DNA from: Bacteroidota bacterium
Lineage (GTDB): Bacteria; Bacteroidota; Bacteroidia; Flavobacteriales; Weeksellaceae
Assembly: GCA_023423715.1 (NCBI GenBank)
Contig: JAFAFC010000034.1
Coordinates: 1-64,000, forward strand
Length of the DNA stretch: 64,000 nt
Direction: 5' to 3'
Below the pieces are notes generated by a model that had not been told where the DNA came from, did no database searches, and worked only from the letters and a program-made list of their open reading frames with translations. The translations under genes and the position numbers were made by a program. Shown here piece by piece: positions 9,491 through 18,979 of the stretch. Within the stretch, counting starts at the first letter, position 1, and every line of letters starts with the position of its first letter.

Positions 9491-10768
9491 CTACTTTTTC
9501 AACGTCTTTTCTAAAACTTTCTGCTTGCCATCAATGTTCTTTGGAATTGGCAATTCTAAAACCTCAGCAACAAGAGGATAAACATTGACATTTCTAAATT
9601 CATCGATAACCAAACCTTTTTGAAATGCAGGACCCCAAGCATAAAAAACGGCTTTCATTTCCGGAACTTTTTTCGGGTCGTACCCGTGTTTTCCTACGGT
9701 TGTTTTCTTTCCTTTTTCTAAGAAAATCTTGGGTGCTTTGGGAACTAATATGATTTGACCAATTCGCTGAAAAGTATCATCTTTAAAACCATAATGCAAC
9801 TTTCTTGGGAAACGTTTGTTCAAATACACTTTGTAATCTCCAGTCGCATTTTTCTTTAGTTGATGAAAAGTAGGCTTTACGTCCATTGGGTTTTTTACGA
9901 AAACTCGGAGTAGCGTTTGCCCATTAAAAAACTGATATTTGGATTGATCTGCTAGGATTTCTGGAATGTCAATTGGATTGTCCTTATCCACACCCAACAT
10001 TCCATGATCGGAAACAAATACAAAATTTACATTCTGCAATCCCAACGCATTTACTTCTTCCACCAACTTTCCTATTGCTGCATCTACAAGCTTTACAGCA
10101 TTCTTCGTCTCAGCAGCTTCGGGGCCAAAATGATGCCCTGCTCCATCGACTTCGGGAAAATAAAGCGCTATAAAATGCGGTCTTTTCTCTTGGGGTAATT
10201 TCAGCCAATTAACCACTTTCGCTACCTTTTCATTGGGCGTAAATTTTTCGTGGTATGGATAATAATACGTCGGTCTTGCGCCACCAGCATCGCTTGCCGA
10301 TCCTACCCATTGTAGCGATGCAGAAATCACATTGTTTTTTTCGGCTAGTGCCCAAAGTGGAGTTCCTCCATACCAAGAACCGTCTTCAACAATCTCTGTC
10401 TTATTCATAAAATAGACGGCTTGTTTATTCGGATCGTAAAAGAAATTATCCACCAAACCATGATGGGAAGGATACATTCCTGTAATTAAAGACCAATGAT
10501 TAGGAAATGTAATGCTTGGAAAACTAGGAAGCATGGCTTTCGCTTGAACTCCTTGTGAAGCCAATCTCAAAACGTTTTCTGCTCCATATTTTTCCGAATA
10601 ATCCGATCGGTAACCATCAGCGGAAATCATAATTACATACGGTTTTTTCATTGCTTCAACACTATTCACGCGATCTGGAACCACGCGTTGCGCCGTGTCA
10701 ATTGGTTTTGTTTGACCATAAACCAAAGAAAAACAAATCATCACCAATAATAAAAAGAACTTCTTCAT
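9491..10768 (-). CDS. Exported nucleotide pyrophosphatase/phosphodiesterase family protein
   Basis: The 425-residue product has a signal peptide (ending VYGQ) and the complete metal-ligand set of the alkaline phosphatase-fold NPP family. These are Asp51 (ISADGYR), nucleophile Thr87 (SITFPNH), Asp208 and His212 (FPEVDGAGHH), Asp254 and His255 (VSDHGM), and the C-terminal GKHGYDP His. NPP enzymes hydrolyse nucleotide pyrophosphates and phosphodiesters. The substrate here cannot be fixed from sequence. It is probably periplasmic or surface-exposed and scavenges phosphate or nucleotides. The gene is divergent from the alpha-amylase gene. A TATCTTTG box at 10785-10792 is a likely -7 element. Confidence 0.9.
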   Translation of the reverse strand: MKKFFLLLVMICFSLVYGQTKPIDTAQRVVPDRVNSVEAMKKPYVIMISADGYRSDYSEKYGAENVLRLASQGVQAKAMLPSFPSITFPNHWSLITGMYPSHHGLVDNFFYDPNKQAVYFMNKTEIVEDGSWYGGTPLWALAEKNNVISASLQWVGSASDAGGARPTYYYPYHEKFTPNEKVAKVVNWLKLPQEKRPHFIALYFPEVDGAGHHFGPEAAETKNAVKLVDAAIGKLVEEVNALGLQNVNFVFVSDHGMLGVDKDNPIDIPEILADQSKYQFFNGQTLLRVFVKNPMDVKPTFHQLKKNATGDYKVYLNKRFPRKLHYGFKDDTFQRIGQIILVPKAPKIFLEKGKKTTVGKHGYDPKKVPEMKAVFYAWGPAFQKGLVIDEFRNVNVYPLVAEVLELPIPKNIDGKQKVLEKTLKK

Positions 10769-10892
10769 ATCAAATAACTTCTCCCAAAGATACAGGAGAA
10801 AATTGAAATTAAAATACGCATATAGGAACTTCTGACTATGAATTATATAAAAGTCTCAAAATTTCTCAAAACAAGTAGGAATTACAGAATGT

Positions 10893-10900
10893 TATCTTTG
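10893..10900 (+). promoter_or_regulatory. -7 promoter box that fixes the amylase start
   Basis: TATCTTTG is a perfect TAnnTTTG box. It lies inside the longest possible reading frame (from 10838), so the upstream ATGs would not be transcribed from it. This supports translation from 10916. Confidence 0.55.
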
Positions 10901-10915
10901 TTTAAATCAAATAGA

Positions 10916-12388
10916 ATGAATGCAACCATGATACAGTTTTTCCATTGGTACAGCGATGGAAATCAGTTTTACAACCATGTAGAGGAACAAATCGAGTTTT
11001 TAAAAGAATTAGGAATCACTGCTATTTGGCTTCCTCCAGCGTACAAATGTAATGCGGGCGGCTATTCTGTTGGCTATGACCCATACGATTTGTTTGATCT
11101 TGGCGAGTTCGATCAGAAAGAAAGTATTCCAACAAAATATGGGACGAAAGATCAGTATATTAATTGTACAAAAAAAATTCAAGAAAACGGAATTTCAGTT
11201 ATCGTAGACATCGTTCTCAATCATAAAGCCGGTGGAGATGAAAAAGAAAAGTTTACTGTAGTAAAAACGGATGAAAGTAATCGAGAAAGACCTATTTCAG
11301 ATCCATTTGAAATAGAAAGTTTTACGAAATTCACTTTCCCTGGACGAAATAAAACCTATTCCGATTTTGAATGGAACTTCACTTGTTTTTCTGGTGTTGA
11401 TTACGCTGAGGGACAAGAACAAGGTATTTTCAGGATTGTTAATGATTATGGTGATAAATGGGATGAAATGATTAGTGATGAAAAAGGAAATTATGATTAT
11501 TTAATGTACAACGATATTGAACATCGAAATCCTTTTGTTCGTGAAGAGTTGAATCATTGGGCAAATTGGTATCACGATATAATCCAATTTGATGGTGTGA
11601 GATTAGATGCAGTAAAGCATATTTCGTACGACTTCTATAAAGAATGGTTGCAGCTATTACGCTCTAATTCTGGGAAAAACATTTTTGCAGTTGGAGAGTA
11701 TTGGGCACCTGGTCAATTAGATTTGCTAGTAAACTACATCGCTGCTACTGAAGGAAACATGTCCTTATTTGATAGTTCTTTACATCACCATTTCCATACA
11801 GCATCCAATTCCGGTTCTGCTTTCGATTTACGAACCATCTTTGATGATACATTAACCAAAGTTGACCCAGTACATTCTGTAACTGTAGTAGATAATCACG
11901 ACACGCAACCACTTCAACAGCTGGAAGCTCCTGTGGAATATTGGTTCAAACCTTTAGCATACGCATTAATTCTACTTCGTCAAGAAGGCTATCCATGTAT
12001 TTTTTACCCTGATTTGTTTGGCGCACATTATAAAGATCATGATAAAGAAGGTAACGAGCAAGAAATATTCCTAGATAAGGTTGACGGAATCGAAAACTTA
12101 TTGAGAGCTAGAAAAATATATGCCTATGGAAAACAAAGAGATTATTTTGAAGATGCAAATTGTCTAGGTTGGGTTCGCGAAGGTGACGAAAACCATAAAG
12201 GTTGCGCCGTTGTCCTTTCAAACAAAGATGCGTATCAAAAGCCTATGGAAATGGGAAGAAACTATTCGGGACAACTATTTTATGATTTCCTGCAACGAAC
12301 TGAAGAAACGGTAGCAATAGACGAAAATGGTTGGGGAGACTTCCCCGTTCCTGCAGGTAATGTAAGTGTTTTTGTTCCCAAAAATTAA
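10916..12388 (+). CDS. Cytoplasmic alpha-amylase (GH13)
   Basis: About 490 residues from the chosen start. The frame is open back to 10838, but a -7 box at 10893-10900 and family alignment (proteins begin near MIQFFHWY) favour 10916. It shows the GH13 regions: VDIVLNH (region I), DGVRLDAVKH with the nucleophile Asp, AVGEYW with the acid/base Glu, and VDNHDTQ with the third carboxylate. It resembles the intracellular bacterial alpha-amylases that lack a signal peptide and hydrolyse internal alpha-1,4 bonds of glycogen or imported maltodextrins. It is a single gene with no polysaccharide-utilisation neighbours. Confidence 0.93.
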   Translation: MNATMIQFFHWYSDGNQFYNHVEEQIEFLKELGITAIWLPPAYKCNAGGYSVGYDPYDLFDLGEFDQKESIPTKYGTKDQYINCTKKIQENGISVIVDIVLNHKAGGDEKEKFTVVKTDESNRERPISDPFEIESFTKFTFPGRNKTYSDFEWNFTCFSGVDYAEGQEQGIFRIVNDYGDKWDEMISDEKGNYDYLMYNDIEHRNPFVREELNHWANWYHDIIQFDGVRLDAVKHISYDFYKEWLQLLRSNSGKNIFAVGEYWAPGQLDLLVNYIAATEGNMSLFDSSLHHHFHTASNSGSAFDLRTIFDDTLTKVDPVHSVTVVDNHDTQPLQQLEAPVEYWFKPLAYALILLRQEGYPCIFYPDLFGAHYKDHDKEGNEQEIFLDKVDGIENLLRARKIYAYGKQRDYFEDANCLGWVREGDENHKGCAVVLSNKDAYQKPMEMGRNYSGQLFYDFLQRTEETVAIDENGWGDFPVPAGNVSVFVPKN

Positions 12389-12444
12389 CTTTTATTTAAC
12401 CCTAACATACTCGTAACACTAAGGTCCTTTTGGTTAATATTCCC

Positions 12445-12452
12445 TATATTTG
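12445..12452 (+). promoter_or_regulatory. Candidate -7 box for YHS-SCO-SOD operon
   Basis: TATATTTG is an exact match to TAnnTTTG. A TTTG at 12429-12432 is too close (12-base spacer) for a normal -33 element. The predicted transcript start near 12459 leaves a leader of about 60 bases. Confidence 0.5.
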
Positions 12453-12518
12453 TTGAACACGGATGCATTTCTGCATTTTAATTTTAGTCTTTTACAAGAC
12501 TTATTTCAATCAAGTTTT

Positions 12519-12791
12519 ATGAAAAAGTTTCTTTTTATTTGTTCACTTAGTTTGGTTTCTGTTTCAATGCATGCACAGCAAAAAGCACCGCGAACTTCAT
12601 CTCCTAAAAAACAAACGACGATTAAAAAAACGAAAATCGTCAATGCGATTGATCCTATTTGCGACATGAGAACAAATGAAAACACAACAGAAACCGTTGA
12701 TTATAAAGGAAAAACTTATGGTTTCTGCAGTAAACATTGCAAAACAGAATTCGCTAAAAACCCCGAAAAATATTTGAAGAAAAAAGACTAA
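12519..12791 (+). CDS. Exported YHS-domain metal-binding protein
   Basis: A 90-residue product from the ATG that directly precedes a good signal peptide (KKFLFICSLSLVSVSMHAQ). The frame is open upstream to 12450 but that part has no signal-like features. The mature part is a single YHS domain: DPICDM, then YGFCSKHCKTEF and NPEKYLK. Cys residues of such domains bind copper or other soft metals in ATPases and accessory proteins. Its stop overlaps the SCO start by one base, so the two are translationally coupled. It probably acts as a periplasmic metal carrier or sensor; copper is inference from the SCO neighbour. Confidence 0.85.
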   Translation: MKKFLFICSLSLVSVSMHAQQKAPRTSSPKKQTTIKKTKIVNAIDPICDMRTNENTTETVDYKGKTYGFCSKHCKTEFAKNPEKYLKKKD

Positions 12792-13468
12792 TGTCTCAAA
12801 AATCGACCTTGTCAAAACGCATATTGCCCTTTCTACTATTGGCAGGGATTGGGTTGCTTGTATTTTTTGGAAAACGATATTTCCAAAAAGAACTCTTTAC
12901 AGTGATGGATGTTCCCAGTTTTTCGTTAACGGATCAAAATGGGAAAACCATTACCAACAAAGACATGCTTGGAAAAGTCTATGTCGTTGAATTTTTCTTT
13001 AGCACATGTCCAACAATTTGCCCTGTAATGAACCGTAATATTCGGCATATCGATCAAGAGATTAACAATCCCAACTTTGGTGTGATTTCGATTTCAATTG
13101 ATCCTGAAAAAGACACGACAGAACGTTTGAAAAAGCATGCTGATAGTTTAGGAATTACAAATCCGAATTGGCATTTTCTTACCGGAGACCGAAAATATAT
13201 TGGAAAAATCGCTGATGAATTTGATATTTACGTCGGTAAAGATGAAAGCGGCGCCGAAAGTTTAAACCACAGTGGAATGTTTGCTTTGGTGGACAAAAAA
13301 GGAAAGTTACGATGTCGTTTTGATGAGAATAACCAGCCTATTTTGTATTATTCTGGATTGAATTATTCGGATGCAAAAGGCGAAGAATCCCAATTGGATG
13401 GAAAATATCATCCTGATCGCGAAAAGTTGATTCAGGATATCCAAACCTTATTAAAAGAGTCAAATTAA
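12791..13468 (+). CDS. SCO1/SenC family copper chaperone / thiol protein
   Basis: The 225-residue product has one N-terminal membrane anchor (about 11-28) and a thioredoxin-fold periplasmic domain. The SCO signature STCPTICPV (two Cys about four residues apart, near residues 72-76) and the conserved downstream His (LNHSGMF, near 159) are intact. SCO proteins insert copper into the CuA site of cytochrome c oxidase or reduce its thiols. A periplasmic oxidative-stress role is also known in some bacteria. The gene lies between the YHS and exported SOD genes, which favours a joint copper/redox role over a purely cytochrome-assembly role. No oxidase genes are nearby. Confidence 0.92.
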   Translation: MSQKSTLSKRILPFLLLAGIGLLVFFGKRYFQKELFTVMDVPSFSLTDQNGKTITNKDMLGKVYVVEFFFSTCPTICPVMNRNIRHIDQEINNPNFGVISISIDPEKDTTERLKKHADSLGITNPNWHFLTGDRKYIGKIADEFDIYVGKDESGAESLNHSGMFALVDKKGKLRCRFDENNQPILYYSGLNYSDAKGEESQLDGKYHPDREKLIQDIQTLLKESN

Positions 13469-13481
13469 AATAATAAAAGTT

Positions 13482-14153
13482 ATGAACGTTTTTAAAATCA
13501 CAACTTTAGCTGCACTATTCGTTGCACAAGGTGTTTTTGCACAATTTAGTCAAACCCCATTGAAGTACGCATACAATGCATTAGAAGGGTCTATTGATGC
13601 CCAAACGATGGAGATTCATTACTCCAAACATGCGGCGGGTTACATGAACAATCTGAATAAAGCTGTTGCGGGAACTCCGCTAGAAAAAGAGTCGATAGAA
13701 ACGATTTTAGGGAAAATTTCTACATTAAGTCCAGCAATTCGTAACAACGCAGGTGGACATTACAACCACGAGTTGTTTTGGACAATCTTAACACCACAAA
13801 AAAACACGCAACCTTCGGCTAAACTTGCTGCAGCCATTAAAACTCAATTTGGTGATCTAACTAAACTAAAAGAGCAGTTGAGCAAAGCTGGAGCGGACCG
13901 TTTTGGTTCTGGTTGGGCTTGGTTATCGGTTGATGGATCGGGGAAATTAGTTGTTTCTTCAACAGCCAATCAAGATAATCCGTTGATGGATTTGGCGGAA
14001 GTGAAAGGAACTCCGATTCTAGGAATTGATGTTTGGGAGCATGCCTATTACTTAAAATATCAAAACAAAAGAGCTGATTATCTTACAGCTTTTTGGAATG
14101 TCGTTGATTGGAACGAAGTTTCAAAACGTTATGAGAATGCTTTGAAGAAGTAA
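13482..14153 (+). CDS. Exported Mn/Fe superoxide dismutase
   Basis: The 223-residue product is an Mn/Fe-type superoxide dismutase carrying a clear signal peptide (ending QGVFAQ), so it acts in the periplasm or outside the cell. Metal ligands are visible: His in MEIHYSKHAAGY, His in YNHELFW, and Asp and His in GIDVWEHAYY. The GSGWAWL segment is also present. Cytoplasmic family members lack the leader, so the exported form is a notable variant. It starts 13 bases after the SCO gene and ends the operon. Metal choice (Mn or Fe) cannot be decided from sequence. Confidence 0.93.
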   Translation: MNVFKITTLAALFVAQGVFAQFSQTPLKYAYNALEGSIDAQTMEIHYSKHAAGYMNNLNKAVAGTPLEKESIETILGKISTLSPAIRNNAGGHYNHELFWTILTPQKNTQPSAKLAAAIKTQFGDLTKLKEQLSKAGADRFGSGWAWLSVDGSGKLVVSSTANQDNPLMDLAEVKGTPILGIDVWEHAYYLKYQNKRADYLTAFWNVVDWNEVSKRYENALKK

Positions 14154-14173
14154 AAACTTCACACATTAAAACA

Positions 14174-14206
14174 ATAAAAAATCCCGACCATTGGTCGGGA
14201 TTTCTT
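14174..14206. terminator. Bidirectional terminator between SOD and DUF3467 genes
   Basis: A stem of about 10 bp (14179-14188 with 14194-14203) has an A run on the left and a T-rich right flank. It lies between convergent genes and can serve both. Confidence 0.8.
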
Positions 14207-14228
14207 GTATCTTAAAATAAGGATCCAA

Positions 14229-14534
14229 TTACGCTTGTACGTTGTTTCCACCTAATACGAACGGCTCAACTTCTTTGATTTCTCCGAATTGTTGCTCGTA
14301 GTTAGCGATATTCTGCTGAAGTGCAGCCAAAACTCTCTTCGCATGAAGAGGAGCCAAGATTACTCTTGATCTTACGTTAGCTTGTTGTACACCTGGCATT
14401 AATTGAATAAAATCCAATACGAATTCTGATGGAGAATTGTTAACCAAAGCAAGGTTACAATAAACACCTGCAGCTACCATTTCGTTCAATTGAATGTTAA
14501 TGTTGTTTGGATCTTGATTTTGATTGTTGTCCAT
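14229..14534 (-). CDS. DUF3467 family protein
   Basis: The 101-residue cytoplasmic protein has the DUF3467 core: YCNLALVNNSPSEFVLDF followed by RVILAPLHAKRVLAALQ. The function of this family is unknown. The ends are Asn/Gln-rich and acidic. It lies 90 bases downstream of rpoC on the same strand, a position often seen in flavobacteria. It could be the last gene of the rpoBC transcript, although an inverted repeat lies between. Confidence 0.85.
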   Translation of the reverse strand: MDNNQNQDPNNINIQLNEMVAAGVYCNLALVNNSPSEFVLDFIQLMPGVQQANVRSRVILAPLHAKRVLAALQQNIANYEQQFGEIKEVEPFVLGGNNVQA

Positions 14535-14563
14535 TTTAATTTTTTTTTATTGTTTAAAGTTGA

Positions 14564-14611
14564 TAGTTTCAGGTTTGCAAGATAAAACTTTAGACTTGAA
14601 ACCTGAAACTA
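14564..14611 (-). repeat. Inverted repeat between rpoC and DUF3467 gene
   Basis: A perfect 13-bp inverted repeat (14564-14576 with 14599-14611) encloses 22 bases. No T run follows on the minus strand, so it is not a standard terminator. It could be an RNA processing or stabilising stem, or a genome-dispersed intergenic repeat. Confidence 0.5.
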
Positions 14612-14624
14612 AAAACCAACTATT

Positions 14625-17600
14625 TTAGTTAATATCTTCGAACTCTTTTTTAGAGCCTACGATCACATTCTGGTAGTCTTTCAGACCTGTTCCCGCAGGG
14701 ATTCTGTGACCTACGATAACGTTTTCTTTCAGACCTCCTAAGTAATCTACCTTACCAGAAACCGCCGCTTCGTTAAGAACTTTGGTTGTTTCCTGGAATG
14801 ATGCAGCAGACATGAATGATTTCGTTTGTAGAGCCGCTCTTGTAATCCCTTGCAATACCGGCGTAGCCGTTGCAGGAAGTGCTTCTCTCACTTCAACGAT
14901 TTGTAAATCTTCACGCTTCAATTTCGAGTTTTCATCTCTCAATTCTCTTGCTGTGATCATTTGACCTGGTTTGAAAACTTTAGAATCTCCAGCTTCCATA
15001 ACTACTTTCAATCCGAATACACGGTTGTTTTCGTCTAAGAAATCGTATTTGTGCTCTAAAGCTGCTTCCAAGAACTGAGTATCACCTCCATCAACAATCG
15101 AAACTTTAGTCATCATCTGACGCACGATAATTTCGAAGTGTTTATCATCAATTTTTACCCCTTGCAAACGATATACATCTTGAATTTCGTTTACTAAGTA
15201 TTCTTGTACCGCAGTTGGGCCTTTAATTCTTAAGATATCGTCTGGCGTGATAGAACCATCAGATAATGGCGATCCCGCTCTTACGAAGTCATTCTCTTGA
15301 ACTAGAATCTGGTTTGATAATTTAACTAAATAAATTTTTCTCTCCCCAGTTTTCGCCTCAACGATCAATTCACGGTTACCTCTCTTGATTTTACCGTAAG
15401 AAACTACACCATCGATTTCTGTTACTACAGCTGGGTTTGATGGGTTACGAGCTTCAAATAATTCGGTAACTCTTGGAAGACCTCCGGTGATATCCCCTGC
15501 TTTTGCAGATTTTCTTGGGATTTTGATTAAGACTTTACCCGCCTTAATTTTTTCACCATCGTTAACCATTAAGTGAGCTCCTACTGGTAAGTTGTATGCT
15601 TTTTGTTCAACACCTTTAGCATCAACAACCTTTAATGTAGGAACGGCTTTCTTATTTCTAGATTCTGAGATTACTTTCTCTTCGAAACCGGTTTGTTCGT
15701 CAATTTCCAATTGGAAAGAAACCCCTTGGATAATATCCTCGTATTCTACTTTACCTGCAGTTTCTGCAATGATAACCGCGTTATACGGATCCCACTTACA
15801 GATCAAGTCGCCTTTGCTTACTTTGTCTCCAGGTTTTACTGCTAAGATAGCACCGTAAGGTACGTTAGCAATCATCAATGGAGTTCTAGCCGCATTATCA
15901 GCAACCAAACGGAATTCTGTAGAACGAGAAACAACAACCTCCGCTTTGTTTCCGTTTTCATCTTCAGAAGTAATTGTTCTTACTTCATCCATTTCTACAA
16001 TACCGTCTCTTTTTGCAACGATAGAAGGGTTTTCTGAGATGTTACCCGCTGTACCCCCTTGGTGGAAGGTTCTCAACGTTAACTGAGTTCCTGGTTCCCC
16101 AATGGATTGTGCTGCGATTACACCTACAGCTTCACCCATATGGATCATCTTACCAGTTGCTAAGTTTCTACCGTAACATTTCGCACAGATACCTTTTCTA
16201 GCTTCACAAGTAAGAGGTGAACGTACTTCTACAGCTTCAATACCTGCAGCTTCAATAGCTTTTGCAAGTTGTTCGTTAATCAAATCACCAGAGTGAACGA
16301 TTACTGCATCCGATTCTGGATCGTAAATATCATGAAGTGAAATTCTACCTAAGATTCTTTCAGAGATTTTTTCAACAATCTCGTCATTTTTCTTCAAAGC
16401 CGTAACTTCTGTACCTCTTAATGTTCCACAGTCTGCTTCTGTAATGATGACATCCTGAGCAACGTCTACCAAACGACGAGTAAGGTAACCCGCATCGGCA
16501 GTTTTAAGAGCGGTATCCGCAAGACCTTTACGAGCACCGTGAGTTGAGATAAAGTATTCTAAGATGGAAAGACCTTCTTTAAAGTTCGCTACAATTGGGT
16601 TTTCGATAATCTCTGCTCCAACTGCACCTGCTTTTTGTGGTTTTGCCATCAAACCTCTCATTCCTGATAACTGACGAATCTGTTCTTTGGAACCCCTCGC
16701 ACCAGAATCAAGCATCATGTATACAGAGTTGAAACCACCTTGATCGGATTTCATTCTGCTCATGATCATCTCTGTTAAACTAGCGTTGGTATTCGTCCAA
16801 ACGTCAATTACTTGGTTATAACGTTCTGTATCGGTGATAAGACCCATGTTATAGTTCGCCTTAATTTCGTCTACTGTTTCTACAGCTTTCGCGATCATGG
16901 TTTTCTTTTCTGCTGGAACTACGATATCACTTAATGAGAACGAAAGTCCACCTTTAAATGCGTTCGTATATCCTAAGTCTTTCATGTCATCCAAGAACTT
17001 CACTGTTGTAGGGAAATCCGTGTCAGCAAGAATTCTACCGATAACGTTTCTAAGAGATTTCTTCGTTAACAATTCATCAATATAACCTACTTGTTTAGGT
17101 ACGATTTGGTTGAAGATAATTCTACCAACGGTTGTTTCAATTACTTTAGAAACTAACTCACCATCTACCTTAACTGGAAGTTTACATTTTACTTTAGCAT
17201 TCAAAGAAACTTGTCCTTCAGCATACGCAATTTCTGCTTCTTCTGGAGAATAGAAAGCAAGACCTTCACCTTTAACTTTCATTGTCTCAGTAGAATCCAA
17301 TTGTTTGGTCATGAAATATAGACCCAAAACCATGTCCTGAGAAGGTACCGTAATTGGAGAACCATTCGCAGGGTTTAGGATGTTTTGAGAACCTAACATC
17401 AATAACTGAGCTTCCAAAATTGCTTCTGGACCTAAAGGTAAGTGTACCGCCATCTGGTCACCATCGAAATCGGCGTTGAATGCCGTTGTTACTAATGGGT
17501 GAAGTTGGATTGCTTTACCTTCAATCATCTTAGGCTGGAATGCTTGGATACCCAAACGGTGAAGCGTAGGTGCTCTGTTCAAAAGAACTGGGTGACCTTT

Positions 17601-18890
17601 CATCACGTTTTCTAGGATATCATAAACTACAGGCTCTTTTCTGTCGATGATACGTTTAGCAGATTTAACTGTTTTTACAATTCCTCTCTCGATTAATTTT
17701 CTAATGATGAATGGTTTGTAAAGTTCCGCTGCCATATCTTTTGGAAGACCACACTCGTGCAATTGCAGGCTAGGCCCAACGACAATTACCGAACGAGCTG
17801 AGTAGTCAACACGCTTACCTAATAAGTTTTGACGGAAACGACCTTGCTTCCCTTTCAATGAATCAGAAAGTGACTTCAATGGTCTGTTTGATTCCGACTT
17901 AACTGCAGAAGATTTTCTTGTGTTATCGAACAATGAATCTACCGCTTCTTGAAGCATACGCTTCTCATTACGAAGGATTACTTCTGGAGCTTTGATCTCC
18001 AATAGTCTCTTCAAACGGTTGTTTCTGATGATTACTCTTCTATAAAGGTCATTCAAATCCGAAGTTGCGAAACGCCCTCCATCTAGTGGAACTAACGGTC
18101 TCAATTCTGGTGGAATAACTGGAAGAACTCTCATGATCATCCACTCTGGTTTGTTGATCATTCTTGTATTAGCACCTCTCAATGCTTCAACAATATTTAA
18201 TCTTTTAAGAGCTTCTGTTCTTCTTTGTTTAGAACCTTCGTTGTGTGCTTTGTGTCTCAAATCGAAAGACAAGGCATCCAAATCAATTCTTCTTAGCAAT
18301 TCTTCAACCGCTTCTGCACCCATTTTCGCGATGAATTTATTCGGGTCTGAATCGTCTAAGTATTGGTTTTCAACTGGAAGTGTTTCCAATACATCCAAAT
18401 ATTCTTCTTCAGTAAGGAACTCTTTATCTTCGAAGTCTGATCCGTCTGCTTTTTTAGCAATACCTTGTTGGATAACGACATATCTTTCGTAATAGATAAT
18501 CATATCCAATTTCTTAGAAGGCAATCCTAAAAGGTACCCAATTTTGTTAGGTAACGAACGGAAATACCAGATATGAGCAACCGGAACAACTAGGCCAATA
18601 TGCCCAATACGCTCACGTCTTACTTTTTTCTCGGTAACTTCTACCCCACAACGGTCACAAACGATACCTTTATAACGGATTCTCTTATACTTTCCGCAGG
18701 CACATTCGTAATCTTTTACAGGACCGAAGATTTTTTCACAGAACAAACCATCTCTTTCTGGCTTATGCGTTCTATAGTTAATCGTTTCCGGCTTTAAAAC
18801 TTCTCCATTAGACTCCTGAAGGATAGACTCTGGTGAAGCTAAACCGATGGTGATTTTAGTAAATCTACTTGATTTATTTTTATTTGACAT
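14625..18890 (-). CDS. rpoC: DNA-directed RNA polymerase subunit beta prime
   Basis: The 1421-residue product is the catalytic large subunit. The N-terminal zinc site (CACGKYKR, then CDRCG), the Mg-binding active-site loop NADFDGDQMAVH, and the second zinc cluster (CEARKGICAKCYGRNLA) are all present. The trigger-loop region GEPGTQLTLRTFHQGG is intact. Length is normal for Bacteroidota. It follows rpoB after 89 bases that contain a small gagacc/ggtctc hairpin and GAGAC direct repeats. It is cotranscribed with rpoB. Confidence 0.99.
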   Translation of the reverse strand: MSNKNKSSRFTKITIGLASPESILQESNGEVLKPETINYRTHKPERDGLFCEKIFGPVKDYECACGKYKRIRYKGIVCDRCGVEVTEKKVRRERIGHIGLVVPVAHIWYFRSLPNKIGYLLGLPSKKLDMIIYYERYVVIQQGIAKKADGSDFEDKEFLTEEEYLDVLETLPVENQYLDDSDPNKFIAKMGAEAVEELLRRIDLDALSFDLRHKAHNEGSKQRRTEALKRLNIVEALRGANTRMINKPEWMIMRVLPVIPPELRPLVPLDGGRFATSDLNDLYRRVIIRNNRLKRLLEIKAPEVILRNEKRMLQEAVDSLFDNTRKSSAVKSESNRPLKSLSDSLKGKQGRFRQNLLGKRVDYSARSVIVVGPSLQLHECGLPKDMAAELYKPFIIRKLIERGIVKTVKSAKRIIDRKEPVVYDILENVMKGHPVLLNRAPTLHRLGIQAFQPKMIEGKAIQLHPLVTTAFNADFDGDQMAVHLPLGPEAILEAQLLMLGSQNILNPANGSPITVPSQDMVLGLYFMTKQLDSTETMKVKGEGLAFYSPEEAEIAYAEGQVSLNAKVKCKLPVKVDGELVSKVIETTVGRIIFNQIVPKQVGYIDELLTKKSLRNVIGRILADTDFPTTVKFLDDMKDLGYTNAFKGGLSFSLSDIVVPAEKKTMIAKAVETVDEIKANYNMGLITDTERYNQVIDVWTNTNASLTEMIMSRMKSDQGGFNSVYMMLDSGARGSKEQIRQLSGMRGLMAKPQKAGAVGAEIIENPIVANFKEGLSILEYFISTHGARKGLADTALKTADAGYLTRRLVDVAQDVIITEADCGTLRGTEVTALKKNDEIVEKISERILGRISLHDIYDPESDAVIVHSGDLINEQLAKAIEAAGIEAVEVRSPLTCEARKGICAKCYGRNLATGKMIHMGEAVGVIAAQSIGEPGTQLTLRTFHQGGTAGNISENPSIVAKRDGIVEMDEVRTITSEDENGNKAEVVVSRSTEFRLVADNAARTPLMIANVPYGAILAVKPGDKVSKGDLICKWDPYNAVIIAETAGKVEYEDIIQGVSFQLEIDEQTGFEEKVISESRNKKAVPTLKVVDAKGVEQKAYNLPVGAHLMVNDGEKIKAGKVLIKIPRKSAKAGDITGGLPRVTELFEARNPSNPAVVTEIDGVVSYGKIKRGNRELIVEAKTGERKIYLVKLSNQILVQENDFVRAGSPLSDGSITPDDILRIKGPTAVQEYLVNEIQDVYRLQGVKIDDKHFEIIVRQMMTKVSIVDGGDTQFLEAALEHKYDFLDENNRVFGLKVVMEAGDSKVFKPGQMITARELRDENSKLKREDLQIVEVREALPATATPVLQGITRAALQTKSFMSAASFQETTKVLNEAAVSGKVDYLGGLKENVIVGHRIPAGTGLKDYQNVIVGSKKEFEDIN

Positions 18891-18979
18891 TTGTTTAATT
18901 TTAGATTAAAAGATTAAGAGATTTGAGACTTGAGACCTTTTATTGGTCTCCTATCTCATGTCTTTAAGTCTCTAGTCAA

